From Glycomyces tenuis DSM 44171 (GTDB taxonomy: Bacteria > Actinomycetota > Actinomycetes > Mycobacteriales > Micromonosporaceae), in contig NZ_KE386600.1 of NCBI RefSeq assembly GCF_000427885.1, positions 87,434 to 151,433 of the forward strand: 64,000 nucleotides of DNA, read 5' to 3'. The notes below the pieces were generated by a model, which saw nothing but the letters and a program-made list of their open reading frames with translations, searched no databases and was not told where the DNA came from. Position numbers and translations under genes: made by a program. Within the stretch, counting starts at the first letter, position 1. Every line of letters begins with the position of its first letter. Positions 59,793 through 64,000 of the stretch are shown in pieces.

Positions 59793-60734
59793 TCAGCCGG
59801 CCCGCCACGCCGCTTCAGGGCTCCGGTGGTCACTGGGCCGAGTGCCGCGGAGCCGTTTGAACGCCACGCTCAGCGCGAAGGCATTGGCGTAGCCCACCTT
59901 CCTGGCGATCGCGTCCACGGTGTGGTCGGTCTTCTGCAGCAGGTCCGCTGCGAGGGCGATCCGCCACCCTGTGAGGTAGGCGATCGGCGGTTCGCCGACC
60001 AGCGCGGTGAACCGGCGGGCGAGCGCCGACCGCGACACTCCCGCCTTGCCCGCCAGGTCCGCCACGGTCCACGGGTGAGCGGGCGCCTCGTGCAGCAGCC
60101 GCAGCACGGGCCCCACGACCGGGTCCTCCAGTGCCCGGCACCAGCCAGGGGCCCCGGCCTCCGGGTCATCGAACCAACTGCGCAGGACGGAGACCAGCAT
60201 CAGATCCAGCAGCCGGTCCAGTACCAACTGCTGTCCCGGTCGGTCGGCGGCGACCTCCTCGACCACCGCCTCCACCGACGGATAAGGGCCGCCCTCGGCC
60301 GGCACGACCAGCACGGGCGGCAGGGCTTGCAGTAGCCGTTCGCTGAGCTCTCCTCTGCGTTCGAAGGCCCCGCTGACCAGCACGGCGGCGTCGTCGGTCG
60401 GCATGCCGCAGGTCCGGACGGGCCCAGAGGCGCTCTCGATGCCCTCGGCCCCTGGGCAGTAGTCGGCGCTGGTCACCACCACCGTGGGCGCGGTCGCAGG
60501 GTCATCGGCCACTGTGTAGGGCGCCGCTCCGCGAACGAGGGCGATGTCGCCGACGCCGACGGGCACCGGCTCGTGCCGGTCGGGAACGATCCATGCCCGG
60601 CCGCGCAGCATCATGGCCAGCGTCAGCGGGGCGCCGCCGGCCATGCGAAGGGCCCAAGGCGGTCGCATGACCGCCTGCCGGAAGACCGCGCCCCGCGCTC
60701 GTACCTCCGCCAACAGCTCCGACACGGCGTCCAT
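59793..60734 (-). CDS. AraC-family regulator with cupin sensor
   Basis: A 313-residue protein. The N-terminal cupin_6 sensor domain (~1-190) contains LTLAMMLRGRAWIVPDRHEPVPVGVGDIALVRG. Two C-terminal HTH motifs (~210-305) include WTVADLAGKAGVSRSALARRFTALVGEPPIAYLTGWRIALAADLL and the second-helix GYANAFALSVAFKRLRG. It is divergent from an NmrA-like reductase gene with 80 bp between starts, and this pairing is common: the AraC protein usually activates or represses the reductase. Confidence 0.92.
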   Translation of the reverse strand: MDAVSELLAEVRARGAVFRQAVMRPPWALRMAGGAPLTLAMMLRGRAWIVPDRHEPVPVGVGDIALVRGAAPYTVADDPATAPTVVVTSADYCPGAEGIESASGPVRTCGMPTDDAAVLVSGAFERRGELSERLLQALPPVLVVPAEGGPYPSVEAVVEEVAADRPGQQLVLDRLLDLMLVSVLRSWFDDPEAGAPGWCRALEDPVVGPVLRLLHEAPAHPWTVADLAGKAGVSRSALARRFTALVGEPPIAYLTGWRIALAADLLQKTDHTVDAIARKVGYANAFALSVAFKRLRGTRPSDHRSPEAAWRAG

Positions 60735-60814
60735 GCCCAGAGTGTAGACGCCCAGACATCGACTGGCCTCTTCCGGACATGGATCGTCCCAGCCGTCGCC
60801 GGTTGAATGGGGTC

Positions 60815-61660
60815 ATGCCTGAGCAAGCGATTCTTGTCATCGGCGCGACCGGCAAGTCCGGCCGCCGCGTCGTCAACCGACTGCGGGCCGAGCGACTGCC
60901 GGTCCGCGCCGCCGCCCGCAACGGCGAGCACCGTTTCGACTGGACCGACAGCGGCACCTGGGATGCCGCCCTGGAAGGGGCGCGGTCGGTCTATATCGTG
61001 CAGTTGGACGGCACGAAGCTCGTGCGGCCCTTCGTCGAGCGGGCGGTGACGCATGGGGTGCGGCGGATCGTGCTGGCCTCGGGTCGTGGGATCGACGACC
61101 CCGGTTATGCGAACGACAGCGGCGGCACGCTGGAGGGACTCCTCGACAGCGAGGCCGCCGTGCGGGAGAGCGGTCTGGAGTGGACGATCAGCAGGCCGGG
61201 GTGGTTCGCGCAGAACTTCAGCGAGGGTTTCTTCGCCGATGCCGTCCGCGCCGGTGAGTTGCGCCTGCCCGCCGGGGACGGGGCCGCCAGTTTCGTCGAT
61301 GCCGAGGACATCGCCGCGGTGGTGGTCGCCGCACTGACCAAGGACGGCCATGCCGGCCAGACCTACGAGCTGTCCGGGCCCCGGGCGGTGACCTTGGCCG
61401 AGGCGGCCGCCACGATCTCCGAGGCCGCCGGCCGCGAAGTCCGCTATGTGCCCCTCTCCGTCGAGGACTATGTCGCCGAACTCGTGCGGCAGGGGCTCTC
61501 GCCGACGGACGCCGCAGCCTTCGCGGATGTCGTCGAGCCGCTCAGGAAGGGCCGGGACGCGTACGTCTCCGACGGTGTGCAGCGCGCCCTCGCCCGCCCG
61601 CCACGGAGCTTCGCCGAATTCGCCGAGTCCACCGCCGCCGCGGGCGCCTGGTCGGCCTGA
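60815..61660 (+). CDS. NmrA-like NAD(P)H-binding protein
   Basis: A 281-residue protein from ATG 60815 (MPEQAILVIGATGKSGRRVVNRL), whose GATGxxGxxV is the NAD(P) motif. The chain follows the azoreductase/NmrA-like quinone reductase pattern: VYIVQLDGTKLVRPFVERAVTHGVRRIVLASGRG, WTISRPGWFAQNFSEG, DIAAVVVAALT. No Ser-Tyr-Lys triad, so it is an atypical SDR. Divergent partner of the AraC gene. An earlier in-frame ATG at 60779 is less likely. Confidence 0.87.
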   Translation: MPEQAILVIGATGKSGRRVVNRLRAERLPVRAAARNGEHRFDWTDSGTWDAALEGARSVYIVQLDGTKLVRPFVERAVTHGVRRIVLASGRGIDDPGYANDSGGTLEGLLDSEAAVRESGLEWTISRPGWFAQNFSEGFFADAVRAGELRLPAGDGAASFVDAEDIAAVVVAALTKDGHAGQTYELSGPRAVTLAEAAATISEAAGREVRYVPLSVEDYVAELVRQGLSPTDAAAFADVVEPLRKGRDAYVSDGVQRALARPPRSFAEFAESTAAAGAWSA

Positions 61661-61822
61661 CCGCCGCGCCGCAGCCGACCGGCGCCAGCGGTCGCGATCG
61701 GGCCGGCGGAACCCGTCGGCGAGGGCGGCTCCGCGGGTAGGCCCCAGGCCGGGTGGAACCGGTAGGCGGCGCCGCCGTGCTCATCGAGTACGGCGGCGCC
61801 GGTCATCGAGGCCCGTTGCAAG

Positions 61823-61857
61823 GCGCGCGGCTCCGCTTCGCGAGCGGCGCCGCGCGC
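61823..61857. terminator. Bidirectional hairpin between convergent genes
   Basis: GCGCGCGGC/GCCGCGCGC outer stem with an inner CCGCT/AGCGG stem and TCGCG loop, one mismatched T/C pair. It sits between the NmrA-like (+) and aldo/keto reductase (-) stops. Confidence 0.7.
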
Positions 61858-61876
61858 TTCCGCGACATCGCGATCG

Positions 61877-62866
61877 TCAGGATGCGGCCGCCAGGAGCTT
61901 CGCGACCTCCTCGACCTGGGCGGCGGTGAGCGGCCCCTTCTCGAGGGCCCCCGCGTTCTCCTCGACCTGGGCGGCGGTGCGGCAGCCGGGGATCGGGACG
62001 GTGGCGTCGCTGACCGCCCACAGCCACCCGAGCGCGCCCTGGGCGAGAGTGCGGCCTTCGCTGGTGAGGACGTCGCGGACGGCCTCCAGCCGGGCCAGGT
62101 ACTCGGGGACGGGCCGGCCGTCCTCGAACAGGGTCTTCTCCCCGCCGCTGCCGCGGATGTCGTCGGGGCCGACCTTGGTCTCGGCGGTGTACTTGCCGGT
62201 GAGCAGGCCCATCGCCAGCGGGCCGCGGTTGATGCAGGCCAGGTTCAGCCGCTCGCAGACCTCGACGACGTCGGTCTTGCCGCCCTTCATGACCGAGAAG
62301 TCGTGCTGGACGGCGGTGCAGTGCTCGCCGCCTGCCCCCCATGCCTCGGCGCGGTCGGGGAAGTCGGTGCTCCACCCGTAGGCGCGGATCTTTCCCGCTT
62401 CGACCAGGGACTCGAGCGCCTCGAGCTGCTCGGCGGCGCTGTCGACCGGGTGGTCGTTGAGGTGGAACTGGTAGAGGTCGATGTAGTCGGTGCCGAGTCG
62501 GCGCAGGGACGCCTCGACCGCGTCGCGGAGGTATCGGGGTCCGTGCCCGGGCCCGGTGAAGACTTTGGTGTCCTCATCGAACCGGTTGCCCCACTTGGTC
62601 GCGATGACGACCTGGTCCCGACGGCCCTCCAGGGCCCTGGACAGGACGCGCTCGCTGTGTCCGGCGCCGTAGAGGTCGGCGGTGTCGAAGAAGGTGACGC
62701 CGAGGTCCAGAGCGCGGTGGACGGCGCGGACCGACTCGTCATCGTCCACCTCGCCCCAGCCGAGGGCGGTCCCGTCCGTGGTGAAGAACGGGCCGCCGAT
62801 GGCCCAGCAGCCCATGCCGATCCCGCTGACTTCGATGCCGCTTCTTCCGAGTGTTCGTCTCATCAT
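61877..62866 (-). CDS. Aldo/keto reductase
   Basis: About 329 residues from ATG 62866 (MMRRTLGRSGIEVSGIGMGCW), where homologues begin; the open frame continues 69 codons upstream through the promoter. Catalytic tetrad positions: FFDTADLYGAGHSE (Asp, Tyr), ATKWGN (Lys) and QFHLNDHP (His). TLAQGALGWLWAVSDATVPIPG is the cofactor-binding end. It reduces aldehydes or ketones with NADPH and probably serves detoxification. It is expressed from a MerR-type promoter, but no merR gene is in the window. Confidence 0.9.
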   Translation of the reverse strand: MMRRTLGRSGIEVSGIGMGCWAIGGPFFTTDGTALGWGEVDDDESVRAVHRALDLGVTFFDTADLYGAGHSERVLSRALEGRRDQVVIATKWGNRFDEDTKVFTGPGHGPRYLRDAVEASLRRLGTDYIDLYQFHLNDHPVDSAAEQLEALESLVEAGKIRAYGWSTDFPDRAEAWGAGGEHCTAVQHDFSVMKGGKTDVVEVCERLNLACINRGPLAMGLLTGKYTAETKVGPDDIRGSGGEKTLFEDGRPVPEYLARLEAVRDVLTSEGRTLAQGALGWLWAVSDATVPIPGCRTAAQVEENAGALEKGPLTAAQVEEVAKLLAAAS

Positions 62867-62873
62867 GCCCTCG

Positions 62874-62904
62874 ACGCTAGAACCTGGAGCGCACTCCAGG
62901 TCAA
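62874..62904 (-). promoter_or_regulatory. MerR-type promoter of the aldo/keto reductase
   Basis: On the minus strand, -35 TTGACC (62904-62899), a 19-nt spacer and -10 TAGCGT (62879-62874). The spacer and -35 hold the perfect 20-nt palindrome ACCTGGAGTGCGCTCCAGGT. Overlong spacing plus a central dyad is the hallmark of MerR-family activation. Confidence 0.8.
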
Positions 62905-63122
62905 ATCCTGTTTCAGGATTTCTTCGTTGCGAGGGCCGGAAGGTGTCGCACCCGGGCACGACAAGGCGAGTCCCGAACGGGCCGATGGCGCAGCAGTGCA
63001 CAAGGCGACGCCTCATTTGCTTCGGCGCCCTCGGTAGTAGTACTCGGGTACCTCTCGGCTTGCTCAGGTTCATGCGGTGAACCGATGATGGCGCGTTCGG
63101 CGGGCCGTAGCGTCGGAGACAT

Positions 63123-63149
63123 CATCCACCCCTTGACCTGACGTGGATG
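63123..63149. promoter_or_regulatory. Inverted repeat CATCCAC-N13-GTGGATG around a TTGACC box
   Basis: Seven-bp arms flank a -35-like TTGACC, 33 bp before the GTG of the FtsX-like permease gene. No clear -10 is seen. A possible operator for that gene; low certainty. Confidence 0.35.
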
Positions 63150-63181
63150 TCCTTGCAGATCCCATGACTTCGGAGCTTTAA

Positions 63182-64000
63182 GTGACCAAAAGGGACTCCA
63201 TTCGTTTCCGATACTCCTATAACGACCTCACCCGGAACAAGGGCGTCAACCTGGCGCTGATCGTGATCCTGGTGCTCAGCGCCTTCCTGATGGCCACCGG
63301 CGCCATGCTCATCGAACGCACCCTCAGCTCGATGAGCGAGTTCTTCGACGAGGCCGCGCCTCCGCACTTCCTCCAGATGCACAAGGGGGAGTACGACCCG
63401 GCCGAACTCGAGCGCTTCGCGTCCGAGCACCCCGAGGTCGACGAGTGGCTGATCGAGGACATGCTCGGCTACGACAGCGCCGCGATCAGCTGGGAGCGCC
63501 CCTCCACCGGCGAAGGCGGCGACCTCTCCGAGAGCCTCATCGACAACCTGTTCGTCACCCAGAACTCGGAATTCGACTTCCTCATCGACCAGAACGGCGC
63601 CATCCCCGAACCCGGCGCCGGCGAGGTCTACGTGCCGGTGGCCTACGAGCAGCAGTTCGAGCTCGAGGCCGGCGACCTGCTTCGCGTGCGGACCGCCGAG
63701 GGCCTCCATGAGCTGCGCGTCGCCGGCTTCGTGCGCGACTCGCAGATGGCCTCCTCGCTGTCGCAGTCGACCCGCTTCCTCATCTCCGAGGACGACTTCG
63801 CGGCGATGTCCGCGGCCGGGGGCGCCATCCCCGAGATCATCGTGGAGTACCGGCTGACCGACACCTCCCTGGCCCAGGCCCTCCAGTCCGCGTACGAATC
63901 CGACGAGGCCCTGCCCAAGAACGGGGAGTCCGTCACCTACGACCTGTTGCTCATCATCAACGCCATCAGCAACGGACTCGTGGCCGCAGCGCTCATGTTC
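63182..64000 (+). CDS. FtsX/MacB-type ABC transporter permease (partial, right edge)
   Basis: Open from GTG 63182 to the window end (273 residues visible). VTKRDSIRFRYSYNDLTRNKGVNLALIVILVLSAFLMATGAMLIER is a basic N-terminal tail and first transmembrane helix. A large extracytoplasmic domain (~50-255) follows, with AGDLLRVRTAEGLHELRVAGFVRD, typical of MacB periplasmic-like cores. A second helix begins at LLIINAISNGLVAAALMF where the sequence stops. The family mediates export of peptides, lipids or lipoproteins or transduces mechanical signals. The matching ATPase must lie outside the window. Confidence 0.85.
   Translation, partial: MTKRDSIRFRYSYNDLTRNKGVNLALIVILVLSAFLMATGAMLIERTLSSMSEFFDEAAPPHFLQMHKGEYDPAELERFASEHPEVDEWLIEDMLGYDSAAISWERPSTGEGGDLSESLIDNLFVTQNSEFDFLIDQNGAIPEPGAGEVYVPVAYEQQFELEAGDLLRVRTAEGLHELRVAGFVRDSQMASSLSQSTRFLISEDDFAAMSAAGGAIPEIIVEYRLTDTSLAQALQSAYESDEALPKNGESVTYDLLLIINAISNGLVAAALMF

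Noticed and set aside
1-64000. CRISPR arrays, insertion sequences, prophage or integrase genes
   Set aside because: No regularly spaced repeats, transposase motifs, terminal inverted repeats or integrase were seen anywhere.

Overview
The window is 64 kb of high-GC DNA with dense, often overlapping (ATGA or GTGA) gene pairs. It suggests a soil-type actinomycete. Supporting signs are CBM2-bearing secreted cellulolytic enzymes, Tat-dependent sugar-binding proteins, a sortase-anchored metal-uptake cluster, zinc-independent ribosomal protein paralogues and many TetR, LysR, ROK and LacI regulators. A Glycomycetales- or Micromonosporales-like organism fits, but species cannot be fixed from the sequence alone. 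No insertion sequence, CRISPR array, rRNA or convincing tRNA was found.

1-5.9 kb: the left edge carries the N-terminal 1023 residues of a large minus-strand protein that joins a caspase-like peptidase to EccC/FtsK-type ATPase modules. A small EACC1-like protein lies directly upstream with a 4-bp overlap. Two uncharacterised membrane proteins and a DUF2277 protein follow. 6-9.1 kb: an asparagine-synthetase-like protein and a Pro-rich membrane protein with a Cys-rich outer domain. 9.1-15.5 kb: a gene-poor gap with orphan palindromes, an aromatic-type flavin monooxygenase with an operator-embedded promoter, the broken remains of a TetR gene and a second oxidoreductase, then a LysR gene divergent from a membrane protein and a Tat-exported multicopper oxidase.

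15.6-29.7 kb: a CBM2-tethered PQQ-type sugar dehydrogenase, then two zinc-linked blocks. The first holds the MRF GTPase-like protein and zinc-free L31, L28, L33 and S14. The second is an eight-gene cluster: three secreted 'anchor M' repeat proteins, a DUF916 protein, a ZnuA-like lipoprotein with an inserted repeat, an LPXTG repeat protein, an ABC ATPase and a permease. Similar Zur-like boxes precede both blocks.

29.7-33.5 kb: a divergent NmrA/TetR pair with a large operator, an unknown two-helix membrane protein and an alpha/beta hydrolase. 33.7-52.1 kb: a sulfated-polysaccharide (glycosaminoglycan-like) utilisation locus. A sulfatase is divergent from a continuous run of twelve plus-strand genes: ROK regulator, sugar-binding lipoprotein, two permeases, two PL8 lyases, aldo/keto reductase, M20 hydrolase, a second sulfatase, acetyl-xylan-esterase-like hydrolase, two DUF202 proteins and formylglycine-generating enzyme. 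A LacI regulator follows. The logic is extracellular lyase cleavage, import, desulfation by FGE-matured sulfatases, and further trimming.

52.1-64 kb: a CBM2-GH5 cellulase, an MFS pseudogene and a CE1-type esterase-CBM2. With the 16-kb CBM2 sugar dehydrogenase they share a palindrome (ATCGAT-N4-ATCGAT) upstream, suggesting one cellulose regulon. The right end has a flavin monooxygenase-TetR pair, a GNAT acetyltransferase, an AraC/NmrA divergent pair, an aldo/keto reductase behind a MerR-type promoter, and the start of an FtsX-like permease cut by the window edge.
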